DNA from: Bradyrhizobium sp. B124
Lineage (GTDB): Bacteria > Pseudomonadota > Alphaproteobacteria > Rhizobiales > Xanthobacteraceae
Assembly (NCBI RefSeq): GCF_038967635.1
Contig: NZ_CP152413.1
Location: forward strand, 1,860,001-1,924,000
Length of the DNA: 64,000 nt
Direction: 5' to 3'
Part shown: positions 37,412-46,122 of the stretch, piece after piece
How positions within the stretch are numbered: the stretch's first letter is position 1
Layout: each line of letters starts with the position of its first letter
Translations under genes and position numbers: made by a program
The notes under the pieces: generated by a model
What the model was told of the DNA's origin: nothing
Seen by the model: only the letters and a program-made list of their open reading frames with translations
Database searches by the model: none

Positions 37412-37432
37412 CCGCCCGTCACATACGGGCGG
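37412..37432. other. hairpin upstream of PQQ dehydrogenase gene
   Basis: CCGCCCGT (37412-37419), CACAT, ACGGGCGG (37425-37432): a perfect 8-bp stem in the 143-bp gap between the PCu(A)C gene and the dehydrogenase. Without a T-run it may be an mRNA stability or attenuation element. Confidence 0.6.
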
Positions 37433-37513
37433 TCGCGCGAGAAGCCTTGCGTCCCGGCGATCGGCTGTGCCGCCCGCCGCCTTCCTTAGTCACTTGTCTT
37501 CACTTGTCTTGGG

Positions 37514-38017
37514 TCACTTCTGGACCTGCACCTCCGTCTCGATGGTTCCAGCTTTCTGAAAAACGACCGCGCATTTGAAGGTCTCGCCGGGCGCGAGCGC
37601 CTGACGCAACTGCAGCAGCATGACGTGATAGCCGTCGCGCTTCAGCTCGAGTGTCGCCTTGGCCGGGACTGGTATATTGGATATCGAGCGCATGGCGGGC
37701 GCGCCTTCGCCGCGATCGACGATGTGGCGCTCGGAAAAATTCGCGACCGGGCAGCGGACACGGAGCAGCGCGTCGGCGCTGTCGGCCTCATTCCTGATCG
37801 TCATCGTCAAGGGAAGGTCTCCGCCTTCTTTGTCGGCAGCCGGTACGCGCGCATCCACGATCGCCATGGATTCGTTCGCGACGGCGTCATGCATTACTCC
37901 GAACGTGCTGATCAGGCAGAATAATGGCAACGCGATCCATGATCTGCACCTCACGATCCTGCACGCAACGGCGCAATGCAACCCCCGCTCGAACGACATC
38001 AAGTTTTCTCCCGACAT
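37514..38017 (-). CDS. PCu(A)C-type periplasmic copper chaperone
   Basis: A 167-residue protein with an N-terminal hydrophobic export segment (about 26-48) and a single PCu(A)C (DUF461) domain. Copper-ligand residues fit H..M then HVM: RHIVDRGEGAPAM followed, after 20 or so residues, by YHVMLLQL. These proteins deliver Cu(I) to cytochrome oxidase in the periplasm. It is upstream of the PQQ dehydrogenase on the same strand, 143 bp away; cotranscription is possible. The start may be the Met six codons later. Confidence 0.75.
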   Translation of the reverse strand: MSGENLMSFERGLHCAVACRIVRCRSWIALPLFCLISTFGVMHDAVANESMAIVDARVPAADKEGGDLPLTMTIRNEADSADALLRVRCPVANFSERHIVDRGEGAPAMRSISNIPVPAKATLELKRDGYHVMLLQLRQALAPGETFKCAVVFQKAGTIETEVQVQK

Positions 38018-38126
38018 GATTTTTGCGGCATTGTTTCATGCTTCGTCGCGCGCGACCAGCAATAGATCGAGAACGCTGCATCAATGCGATTTCGGAACGC
38101 ATAGCCGTCATGCTAACTTTTTGTGC

Positions 38127-39122
38127 ATGAGTAATCTCGATACGCTTCAGTCGGAACAGCGCGATGCAGCGCATGCTGCGCTGCGTGAGGTGATCGGCAG
38201 GGCAGCGATCGACGCCGTGACGCCGATCTCAGGCGGCGCCACGTCGGCGCGATTGTTTCGGATCGATGCAGGCGGCAAGAATTATTTGCTACGGATCGAA
38301 GGCGGGCTGAGCCCGCTGCGCAATCCGTACCAATATGTTTCGCTGCGTATCGCGGCCGAGGCCGGCATCGCACCGCGACTCTACTACGTCGACGAAGCGT
38401 CGCGCGTCGCGGTGATGGATTTTATCCAGCGGCAGCCGCTCGGTAGCTATCCCGGCGGCCCGCCGGCGTTGGCAAAGGCGCTCGGCGAGTTACTGGCGCG
38501 GTTGCAGGCGACGCCGACCTTTCCGGCTTTCGTGCGCTATCCCGATATCGTGGCTCGGCTCTGGGCTCATGTCTGTCGCACCGGCCTGTTCGCGCCCGGC
38601 GTGCTCGACCGATGCAACGAGCGTCTCGAACGCATTCGCGCGGCCTATGTCTGGGATGAGGCGAACTCGGTCTCGAGCCACAACGACTCGCTTCCCGCCA
38701 ACATCCTGTTCGACGGCAACAGGCTCTGGATGATCGACTGGGAATCGGCCTATCGCACCGATCCGCTGGTTGATCTCGCTGTTGTCGGCGACAGCTTCGC
38801 GCGAACGCCGGAGCTGGAGGCGGTTTTGCATCGCGCCTGGCTCGGCCGCCCGCTCGACGAGGCGCTGCGCGCCCGGTTGCGGTTGGTCCGCGCCCTCTCC
38901 CGTCTCTATTATGCCGGCGTACTGTTCAGCGCATCCGCGACAGCGCCGCGCGCCGCACCCGACACCAGCCTCGCCGCGCCGACGCTTGCCGAACTCGCAG
39001 CGGCCACAAGCGCCGGCCGGCTCAGGATCGGCACACCCGCGGCCAAGCACGTGTTCGGCAAGATGTTCCTGGCCTCGTTCCTGACCGAGGTTGCGACGCC
39101 GGGCTTCGATCTTTCGGTTTGA
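38127..39122 (+). CDS. APH/choline-kinase family phosphotransferase
   Basis: A 331-residue kinase of the aminoglycoside-phosphotransferase fold. The catalytic loop SSHNDSLPANILF and metal motif MIDWESAYRTDPLVDLAVV are intact; LLRIEGG in the N-lobe would bind ATP. DWESA is typical of choline/ethanolamine or thiamine kinase-like members. The substrate is unknown. ATG 38127 (MSNLDT) is chosen; upstream in-frame codons overlap the antisense PCu(A)C gene and are not homologous. It is a stand-alone gene divergent from the PQQ locus. Confidence 0.8.
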   Translation: MSNLDTLQSEQRDAAHAALREVIGRAAIDAVTPISGGATSARLFRIDAGGKNYLLRIEGGLSPLRNPYQYVSLRIAAEAGIAPRLYYVDEASRVAVMDFIQRQPLGSYPGGPPALAKALGELLARLQATPTFPAFVRYPDIVARLWAHVCRTGLFAPGVLDRCNERLERIRAAYVWDEANSVSSHNDSLPANILFDGNRLWMIDWESAYRTDPLVDLAVVGDSFARTPELEAVLHRAWLGRPLDEALRARLRLVRALSRLYYAGVLFSASATAPRAAPDTSLAAPTLAELAAATSAGRLRIGTPAAKHVFGKMFLASFLTEVATPGFDLSV

Positions 39123-39142
39123 CGGTCAACCCGGCGGATTGA

Positions 39143-39370
39143 ACGTGCGCGCAAAGAACACCGTCGGGCCAGCCGTTTCCAAGCCGCACCTCGCGGGTCA
39201 CGCTCGTCTGTGGCAGCCTCGAACGCGCCGAGCGCCTCAGCGTGCGCTCGCTGATGCCCGAGAATGGCGTCATCTTCAGCGACGGCATCGAGGCCGACCG
39301 GCTCGATTTCAACTCGGGGACGGAAGCGCAGATCACAGTCGCGGAGCGCGAGGGACGGCTGGTGGTGTGA
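39143..39370 (+). pseudogene. remnant of an unidentified ORF (C-terminal part)
   Basis: A 75-codon open stretch without a start, bounded upstream by TGA at 39140, reads like a real C-terminus (SRVTLVCGSLERAERLSVRS, then MPENGVIFSDG, and ending LVV). The beta-rich pattern recalls the end of NAD-kinase-like or sugar-kinase-like proteins, but this is not secure. The rest of the gene is missing, so it looks like a degraded remnant. Confidence 0.4.
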
Positions 39371-39397
39371 GACTGCCGCACGCTCTCGCGGCGCAGC

Positions 39398-39580
39398 TCA
39401 CTGCGGCACCGGATGCAGCCGCGCCAGCTGATCGAGCGACAGGCCGGCCTCGCGATCGCTCAAGGGAAAACGGACGATGATATCCTGACGGGCCACCTGC
39501 CCCCACAGCGCGTCCGACGACCACTTCTGCGGCTCGGGTCCGCGCGGACCATCAATCCAGATGAAATACCATTCCGTCAT
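39398..39580 (-). CDS. small hypothetical protein
   Basis: A 60-residue protein (MTEWYFIWIDGPRGPEPQKW) whose start resembles the short GYF-like/DUF4339 type of domain, in which WY and a G-P motif are conserved. No further domain. It lies downstream of a cupin gene on the same strand. Function unknown. Confidence 0.5.
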   Translation of the reverse strand: MTEWYFIWIDGPRGPEPQKWSSDALWGQVARQDIIVRFPLSDREAGLSLDQLARLHPVPQ

Positions 39581-39669
39581 GGACGCGACCAAATCTCCCT
39601 GGCCGGAAGATTGGTCCTTCGCCGGCCAATCCGCAACGCCGGATTTCGGGCCGGCCTGCGGTCCAGGGC

Positions 39670-40125
39670 CTATTCGTACGGCCGGCCGTCCTTGTGCAGA
39701 AAGCGACCGTCGGAGCTCGGGCTCATCATATCGATGTCGGAACAGGTGATGACGTCGGCACGCGAGCGCGAGCCGACTTCGAGATAGGTCGCCGTCATCT
39801 GCGACCTGTTGATCATATGGTGCCCGTTGCCGGAATTTTTCGGGAACGCCGCGCAATCGCCGGCGCGCAGCACCGTCTCGCCGCCGTCCTCGATCAGCAC
39901 CACCTCACCTGCAAGCACATAGACGAACTCGTCCTCGTCCGAATGCCAATGGCGCTGGCTCGACCAGTTGCCCGGCGGCAGCCGCATCAGATTGACGCCG
40001 AAATCGGCGAGCCCGCCGGCGTCGCCGAGGCGCTGCCGGGTTCGTTCCGCGCACGGTGCGGCGAACTCGGCCGGATAGCCGGTCCCCTTGCGTTCCGGCA
40101 CCTTTGTCAGATCGACTTTCGGCAT
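39670..40125 (-). CDS. cupin domain-containing protein
   Basis: A 151-residue single cupin. Motif 1 is RHWHSDEDEFVYVLAGEVVL with the metal ligands H, H and E; motif 2 has the region GDCAAFPKNSGNGHHMINRS including the last His. Likely binds a divalent metal and a small polar molecule in the cytosol. Function unknown. It is followed by a small unknown gene on the same strand. Confidence 0.87.
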   Translation of the reverse strand: MPKVDLTKVPERKGTGYPAEFAAPCAERTRQRLGDAGGLADFGVNLMRLPPGNWSSQRHWHSDEDEFVYVLAGEVVLIEDGGETVLRAGDCAAFPKNSGNGHHMINRSQMTATYLEVGSRSRADVITCSDIDMMSPSSDGRFLHKDGRPYE

Positions 40126-40232
40126 GGCAGCGTCCCCGGGGCGATGACAGCAAATGAATGCGTGGCCCTAAGCTTGGATGTGCGGCTATCGCAACGAGCC
40201 GCCTGAATTGTGACACTCCACCTTGTGCGACG

Positions 40233-40748
40233 TCAGGCGCCCCCGAGCAGATCCTTCACCATAAGGATGTCATCATAGTAGCGGCCGTCGATCTTCAGGG
40301 CATGCCTCTCCAGCCCGTACTCGACAAAGCCGGCGCGCCGGTAGAGCTCGCAGGCCGGCTCGTTGCCCTTCACCACGGCAAGCTGCACCAGCTCGACCGA
40401 TTGCGCGGCGAGCTCGAGCACGGCATCGACCAGGAGCCGGCCGACACCGGCGCGTCGCGCCTGCTGCCGCACATACATCCCGACCAGCATGCCCTTGTGC
40501 TGCTGTTTCGGCCCTTGCGCCGCGATGAAGCCGACGATGCCGGCGAGTTCGCCGCCCCGAAACGCCCCAATTATCGCCGCCCCGTGCGCGAGCCTCTCCG
40601 CGAACCATTCGACGGGATGCACGCTCTCCGTCTCATACGCGCTGCCGAACGCCTCGGGGCTCAAGCGCAGCGCCTCGAGACGGATGTCGCGATAAAGCGC
40701 AGCGTCTGCAGGCAAGAGGCGGCGAATCTCGATTGATTGCGTCGTCAT
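40233..40748 (-). CDS. GNAT family N-acetyltransferase
   Basis: A 171-residue acetyltransferase: acetyl-CoA pyrophosphate loop VRQQARRAGVGRLLVDA (Q/R-x2-G-x-G/A) about 95-111 and C-terminal ACELYRRAGFVEYG. The substrate is not predictable. ATG 40748 (MTTQSIEIRR) is used; codons upstream show no family similarity. It lies just downstream of a likely separate region with a broken plsY divergent to it. Confidence 0.87.
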   Translation of the reverse strand: MTTQSIEIRRLLPADAALYRDIRLEALRLSPEAFGSAYETESVHPVEWFAERLAHGAAIIGAFRGGELAGIVGFIAAQGPKQQHKGMLVGMYVRQQARRAGVGRLLVDAVLELAAQSVELVQLAVVKGNEPACELYRRAGFVEYGLERHALKIDGRYYDDILMVKDLLGGA

Positions 40749-40945
40749 TCCGTGTCCTGTCTCCGTCGCGGCAGCATCGCCGCTCGATCGGCATGTCGAT
40801 CGCAATATCTATCGCGCCGCCAGCCTATTCCAAAGCGGAATGGAGCGGGTGAGGGAGTCGCCCCTCGTATCCACGATATCGGCCGTCGCACAGAGCTAGA
40901 CTTCGGATGACGCTTGGCTGAAACTGGCGCATCGGGGAGAAGCCT

Positions 40946-41630
40946 GTGGTTTTTTGGATCGCGAGTGCGGCTGGATTGGCGACCGCTTATCTTTTCGGCT
41001 CGATACCTGCGGGCTATCTGGCCGGGAAACTGCTGAGGGGTATCGACATCCGGGAGCACGCTCCAGGTCCACCGGGGCCACGAACGTCTTGCGTACTTTG
41101 GGCAAGTGGCCCGCGTTGGCGGTCCTGCTGGTCGATGTGCTGAAGGGCGCGGGGGCGATTGTATTTGCCCGCTGGTTCTATCCCTGGCTCGGGACATTGC
41201 CGTCGGTCACGCCACCGACGGCGATCGATCTGCAAACCTTGCTGCCTTGGGCGGTCTGCCTGGCCGGACTTGCGGTATTGCTGGGCCACAGCCGTTCGAT
41301 CTGGCTGAATTTCACCGGTGGCAAATCCGCAGCGACGGGCTCGGCGTGTTGCTGGCGCTGTCCTGGCCCGTCGGTTTAGGCGCCGCCACGGCCTTTGCCG
41401 GCGTGCTGGCAATTTCCCGGATTGTTTCCCTGAGCTCGATGATGGCGGCGCTCACTGCGATCGCACTGGTCTGCGCCTTGGAGCAGCCATTGCCCTATCG
41501 CCTGCTGGTCATCGCAGGTGGCCTCTACGTGATCGCGCGCCATCGCGCCAACATCCAGCGGCTGCTGGCCGGGACCGAGCCGCGCCTGGGATCAGGTGGA
41601 CGAGAATCGCAAGCGGCGTCACAAGGCTAG
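40946..41630 (+). pseudogene. plsY: acyl-phosphate glycerol-3-phosphate acyltransferase, frameshifted
   Basis: The three reading frames together encode a PlsY: LFGSIPAGYLAGKLLRGIDIRE, then GATNVLRTLGKWPALAVLLVDVLKG in another frame, TGGKSAATG, and LGVLLALSWPVGLG in a third. Two single-base losses explain this: one about 41060, where HGSGSTG is expected, and one about 41338, where GGG should be GGGG. Start is GTG 40946 with GGGGAGA upstream. PlsY acylates glycerol-3-phosphate in the inner membrane. Either a dead extra copy or two sequencing errors. Confidence 0.75.
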
Positions 41631-41658
41631 TGTGTGCACTCGGAGCGCGACCGATCTG

Positions 41659-42486
41659 TCACGCCGTTGGATCTGCTCCTGAAATGGCATCGATGACGTT
41701 TGACGAATGCGTCACAAAGCCGAAGCACTTCTTGACGTTGAACAGGGTTGCTTCAACGCAGTAGCCCGGCGACGTCGTTGCGCAGCAGTCCTCGACCAGA
41801 AGGCAACCGTAGCCCAGGAAGTTCGCATCGGTGAGCGAATGCAGCACGCATTGATCGGTGTTGACGCCGGCAAACAGGATCGTCTTGGTTCCGAGATTGC
41901 GCAGAATGCTGTCCAGCGGCGTGTCCCAGAAGCCGCTGATCCGGTATTTGTCGACGTGAATGTCCTCGGGCTCCTGCTTCAATTCGTCGACAACGGCCGC
42001 GGCCCAACTGTCCTTCTGCAGCACGCGCGCGCCACTGCCCGGCAACGGCTCGCCAAGGCCGATGCCGACGCCCTTCGGCTTGTAGAGATGGAGCTGGTTC
42101 GGCGCCATGTTCTTCAGATCGGGCCGATTGCCCCAGTTCAGCCAGATGATTTGCACGCCGGCGCTCCGCAACACCGGGAGAAGCTTCTGCAGCGGCTCTA
42201 TCGGCGCCCGATCCGGCGTGTGATCGAGGCCGAGATGATCGACCCATCCTCCCTTGGCGCAGAAGTCGTTCTGCATGTCGACGACGATGAGAGCGGTGCG
42301 GTGCAGATCGACCGTCACCGTTTGCGGCTGCGCGTCGATCGTGACCGCCCTGGGCGGCGGCGGCGCCATCGCCATGTTGACGTTGTTGTCGTCGACCAGC
42401 CATTTGTAGCCGGGAGCGGATCCAAGAGGATTGGCGGCGTTGGGCGCGGCGGATTCCGCGGCCTTTGCTAAAGTGGAACTGGTCAT
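41659..42486 (-). CDS. isochorismatase-family cysteine hydrolase
   Basis: A 275-residue hydrolase: catalytic Asp in ALIVVDMQNDF, Lys in the central part, and nucleophile Cys in FAGVNTDQCVLHSL. A 60-residue N-terminal extension precedes the fold. Members split amides such as biuret, ureidoacrylate, N-carbamoylsarcosine or nicotinamide. As the last gene of a locus with carbamoyltransferase subunits and amidohydrolases, it probably cleaves a carbamoyl or ureido intermediate; this is inference. It follows the BMP-type ABC permease by 58 bp. Confidence 0.85.
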   Translation of the reverse strand: MTSSTLAKAAESAAPNAANPLGSAPGYKWLVDDNNVNMAMAPPPPRAVTIDAQPQTVTVDLHRTALIVVDMQNDFCAKGGWVDHLGLDHTPDRAPIEPLQKLLPVLRSAGVQIIWLNWGNRPDLKNMAPNQLHLYKPKGVGIGLGEPLPGSGARVLQKDSWAAAVVDELKQEPEDIHVDKYRISGFWDTPLDSILRNLGTKTILFAGVNTDQCVLHSLTDANFLGYGCLLVEDCCATTSPGYCVEATLFNVKKCFGFVTHSSNVIDAISGADPTA

Positions 42487-42544
42487 CGGACTTTCCTCCC
42501 TTGGCTATGTTTTCTTGCCTATGTTTTCTTGAAGTCTGTTGCGA

Positions 42545-43468
42545 TCAGCCGCCGCGTTCGAACGGAATGGTCAGGGCCGAGGGCTGCCTGCTCTTGCCGA
42601 CGAAGCCCGCGATGGCGACCAGCGCCAGCAGATATGGCAGCAGCAACAGCAGCGCGACCGGCACATCGAGCTGCAGCGCCGGCACCAGGAATTGCAACGC
42701 GGTCGCGAAGCCGAACAGCAGGCATGCCGCCAGCGTGTACCAGGGATTCCAGCCGCCGAAGATCACCGCCGTGATCGCGAGATAGCCTGCTCCCTTGGTC
42801 ATGTTCTCGGTGAACGTATTGCTGTCCGCGACCGACATGAACGCACCGCCGAGGCCCGCCAGCACACCGGCGTAGAGCACGCCGAGATAACGTGTCCTGG
42901 CGACGCTGATGCCCGCCTTGTCCGCGGCGCGCGGATCCTCGCCGACCGCCCGCACCGCCAGCCCGAACGACGTGTACTTCAGGATCAACCAGGTCACGAC
43001 GACCATCAGGATGCTGACATAGGCAAGCCCGGTCTGGTTCGCCAATGCCGGCCCGATCACCGGGATACTGGCAAGCCACGGCAGATTGAGCTGCGCGAAA
43101 CCGGGAATCGGATCGCGCGACAGCGGCCCGAAGATCTCACGGTAGAGAAACGTGGTTGTTCCCAGCGCCAGGATGTTGAATCCGATCCCCACCACCAGTT
43201 GATTGGCGCGCAAGGTCACGCTCAGCACGGCCTGGACCGCGGCAACCGCCATCGCGACCAATACGCCGGCCGCCACGCCGAGAAGCGGCGAGCCGGTCGC
43301 CCACGACGCCAGCGCCGCCGTGAAGGCCGACATCAGCATCATGCCATCGAGGCTGAGATTGAGCACGCCGGCGCGCTCGCTCAGCATCTCGCCGGTTGCG
43401 GCGAAGATGATCGGAACCGCAAGACGAAGTCCGGAACCGATGAACACGGCCATTTGTTCGTCAATCAT
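42545..43468 (-). CDS. ABC transporter permease (BMP/nucleoside type)
   Basis: A 307-residue permease with eight to ten membrane segments and the motif RAGVLNLSLDGMMLMSA typical of the BPD_transp_2 permeases that work with BMP-family binding proteins. It forms the channel with the product of the next gene. Its start overlaps that gene's stop by 4 bp. Substrates of this group include nucleosides, purines and related heterocycles. Confidence 0.88.
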   Translation of the reverse strand: MIDEQMAVFIGSGLRLAVPIIFAATGEMLSERAGVLNLSLDGMMLMSAFTAALASWATGSPLLGVAAGVLVAMAVAAVQAVLSVTLRANQLVVGIGFNILALGTTTFLYREIFGPLSRDPIPGFAQLNLPWLASIPVIGPALANQTGLAYVSILMVVVTWLILKYTSFGLAVRAVGEDPRAADKAGISVARTRYLGVLYAGVLAGLGGAFMSVADSNTFTENMTKGAGYLAITAVIFGGWNPWYTLAACLLFGFATALQFLVPALQLDVPVALLLLLPYLLALVAIAGFVGKSRQPSALTIPFERGG

Positions 43469-44580
43469 CGGGTCACCTTTCGGTTGGTGAGGATTGCGGA
43501 GCCTGCAATGACAATGACGATCAGGCCCTGGCAGATCAGGACGACGGCGGACGGGACATGCGCCGAGATTTCCATGTTGATGGATCCCGATCGCAGGAAG
43601 CCGAACAGCAGCGCACCGATCACCACGCCGACGGCCGAGCCGCGCGACAGCAAGCCGACCACCAGGCCGTCAAATCCGTATCCGGACGAGAAATCGCTCG
43701 TCAGATAGAACTGCTGGCCGAGGATCATGATCGCGCCGCCGAGACCGCCCAGGCCGCCGGAGACCGTCATGGCCAGGATCACGTAGAAGCTAGTTCGCAT
43801 GCCGGCGCGGCGGGAGGCCGTCGCATTCAAGCCGACGGCGCGCAGCCGCAGACCGAGCGTGCTGTGCTTGAGCACCAGCCACACCACGACGACGGCGATC
43901 GCCGCAATCAGCAGACCGATATGGAGCGGAGATCCATTGTCCGGGAACAGCAGCGGCAGCTTGGTCGAATCTGGAATCTCCGCCGATTCCGGCAGCGACG
44001 ACACATCGCTGATCGGCTTGCGCAGCAGGTGAAAGGATTCGACCGACCAGTACACGAGCGGCAGCGCGATGAAGCTCAACAGCAATGTGCTGATGACCTC
44101 GTTGGTGCCGCGTGCCGCCTTGAGGAAGCCCGCCAGGCCGCCCCAAACGGCTCCCGCGATAGTCCCCACGGCGAGCGGCACGATAAACGCCAGTCCCAAC
44201 GGCAGGTCGCCGGCGCCGTGCAGAGCCGCTGCCGTCGCGAACATGCCGCCCATCGCGATCTGCCCCTCGCCGCCCACATTGGTCAGGTTGGCACGGTTGG
44301 CGAAGATGAAGCCGAGACCGACCAGCGCGAGGCTGATGGCGCGATTGATCGAAGCACCGATGTTGAAATCGCTTCCCGCCATGCCGTCCCAGAAGGCTTC
44401 GATCGCCTCGAGGACGGATGCGCCAGTGGCGGCGATGATGAGCAGGCCGATCCCGAGCGCGATAATGGTCGATATCACCGGAACCAGAACCTGCAACGGC
44501 ACGAGCTCGAGCCTCGCGCCCTTTGCGACCCGCGCAAGCTTCGGATTCTTCATAACCATGGCCAACCTAGACATGCGCAT
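43465..44580 (-). CDS. ABC transporter permease (BMP/nucleoside type)
   Basis: A 371-residue second permease of the same ABC system, with an N-terminal cytosolic segment (MRMSRLAMVMKNPKLARVAK) and about nine membrane segments; FIFANRANLTNVGGEGQIAMGG is the permease signature. It overlaps the ATPase gene by 14 bp if begun at 44580; Met starts at 44574 or 44559 are alternatives. Confidence 0.87.
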   Translation of the reverse strand: MRMSRLAMVMKNPKLARVAKGARLELVPLQVLVPVISTIIALGIGLLIIAATGASVLEAIEAFWDGMAGSDFNIGASINRAISLALVGLGFIFANRANLTNVGGEGQIAMGGMFATAAALHGAGDLPLGLAFIVPLAVGTIAGAVWGGLAGFLKAARGTNEVISTLLLSFIALPLVYWSVESFHLLRKPISDVSSLPESAEIPDSTKLPLLFPDNGSPLHIGLLIAAIAVVVVWLVLKHSTLGLRLRAVGLNATASRRAGMRTSFYVILAMTVSGGLGGLGGAIMILGQQFYLTSDFSSGYGFDGLVVGLLSRGSAVGVVIGALLFGFLRSGSINMEISAHVPSAVVLICQGLIVIVIAGSAILTNRKVTR

Positions 44581-46120
44581 GCCCCGACATCATCGCTCCG
44601 ATCGCCTCGCGGCTGAACGACCCGGCCGCGAGCTCGCCAACCAGCTTGCCGCGGTAGATCACCGCGATCCGGTCCGACACCGCCATCAGCTCCTCGAGCT
44701 CGCTGGAGATCAAAAGCACCCCGAGGCCGTCATCGCGTGCCGCACGGATGCGATTGTAGACGGCTTCGATCGCACCGACGTCGAGGCCGCGCGTCGGCTG
44801 CGCGGCGAGCAGGAACACCAGCGGATCGAGCGACAGCTCGCGTGCAAGCACCGCTTTCTGCTGATTGCCGCCGGAGAGGCTCGCCATCGAAACATCAGGG
44901 CTGCTCGCCCGTACGTCGAAGTCGCGCATCATCGCCTCCGCCGCCTTGCGGCGCGCCGACTTGTCGAGCAGCCCGAAGCGGCTGAATTTTCCGATGGCGC
45001 CGAGAAACAGGTTCTCGGCCACCGACAATTCCCTGATGCAGGCCACCGCATGGCGATCTTCGGGAACGATGCCGACACCCGCATCCGTGATCTCCTGCGG
45101 CGTGCAACCGCCCACCGGCGTGCCGCCGACCACGATCGCGCCGGCGCTTGGCGAGGCGAGCCCGGCCAGGATCAGTCCGAGCTCGGTCTGGCCGTTGCCC
45201 TCGACGCCCGCGATCCCGACGATCTCGCCGGTGCCGACCGTGAGGCTCAGGCCGTCGAGCCGCGGCACGCCATGCGGGTCGCGATACACGAGGTCCGAGA
45301 TCTGCAGCACCGCCTCGGCCGCCGACGCCGGACCGGCCGCGTCTGCGGGTTCCGCCGGCGTCTTGCCCTCGACGTCGACCGCGGCGGCGAGCACCGAACC
45401 TGCCGACTGGACGTCGCGGCCGACCATCGAGCGCACCAGCGATCGGATGTCGGCGCCCTCCATCGGGACGGTCTCGATGATCCGGCCCTGCCGCAGCACC
45501 GTCGTGCGATCGGCCACGCGGCTGATTTCGCCGAGCTTGTGCGTCACCAGGATCACGGACTTTCCGCGCAGCGCCACCTGGCGGCAGATCGCCAGCAGCG
45601 CACCGATCTCGTCAGGCTGCAGAACGGCTGTCGGTTCGTCGAGCACGAGCAGCTGCGGATCGCCGAGCAGGCATTTGATGATCTCGACCCGCTGCCGCTC
45701 GCCGACCGAAAGCTCGTCGATCCGCGCCTCGGGGTCGATCTCGAGGCCGTATTCCGCTGCGAGCTGCTCCATCCGCACGATGATGTCTTGCGGCTTCAGC
45801 ACCGCGCTGGCGCGGCCGAGCATCAGGTTCTCGGCCACGCTCATGTTGGGGACCAGGCTAAAATGCTGATGCACCATCACGACGCCGCGCTGCAGTGCTT
45901 CCGCCGGGCCGCGCGGATCAAACGGCTCCCCGCCCAGCGTCATCGTGCCGGCATCCGGCCGGTGCACCCCGAACACCAGGTTGCACAATGTCGATTTGCC
46001 GGCGCCGTTCTCGCCAAGCAGGCAATGCACCTCGCCGCGCTCGATCAGCAGCGATATGTCGTCGAGCGCAGTGAAAACCCCGAAGCGCTTGGTCAAGCCA
46101 GACAGTTCGAGAAGAGCCAC
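44567..46120 (-). CDS. ABC transporter ATP-binding protein, tandem (BMP/nucleoside type)
   Basis: A 517-residue double nucleotide-binding protein. The first domain has Walker A GENGAGKSTLCN, signature LSVGERQRVE and Walker B LLVLDEPTAVL. The second has a degenerate Walker A (GIAGVEGNGQTELG) and LSGGNQQKAVLARELSLDP, the usual pattern of sugar/nucleoside-type transporters where one site is weak. It powers the two permeases downstream. Confidence 0.92.
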   Translation of the reverse strand: MALLELSGLTKRFGVFTALDDISLLIERGEVHCLLGENGAGKSTLCNLVFGVHRPDAGTMTLGGEPFDPRGPAEALQRGVVMVHQHFSLVPNMSVAENLMLGRASAVLKPQDIIVRMEQLAAEYGLEIDPEARIDELSVGERQRVEIIKCLLGDPQLLVLDEPTAVLQPDEIGALLAICRQVALRGKSVILVTHKLGEISRVADRTTVLRQGRIIETVPMEGADIRSLVRSMVGRDVQSAGSVLAAAVDVEGKTPAEPADAAGPASAAEAVLQISDLVYRDPHGVPRLDGLSLTVGTGEIVGIAGVEGNGQTELGLILAGLASPSAGAIVVGGTPVGGCTPQEITDAGVGIVPEDRHAVACIRELSVAENLFLGAIGKFSRFGLLDKSARRKAAEAMMRDFDVRASSPDVSMASLSGGNQQKAVLARELSLDPLVFLLAAQPTRGLDVGAIEAVYNRIRAARDDGLGVLLISSELEELMAVSDRIAVIYRGKLVGELAAGSFSREAIGAMMSGHAHV

Positions 46121-46122
46121 GG

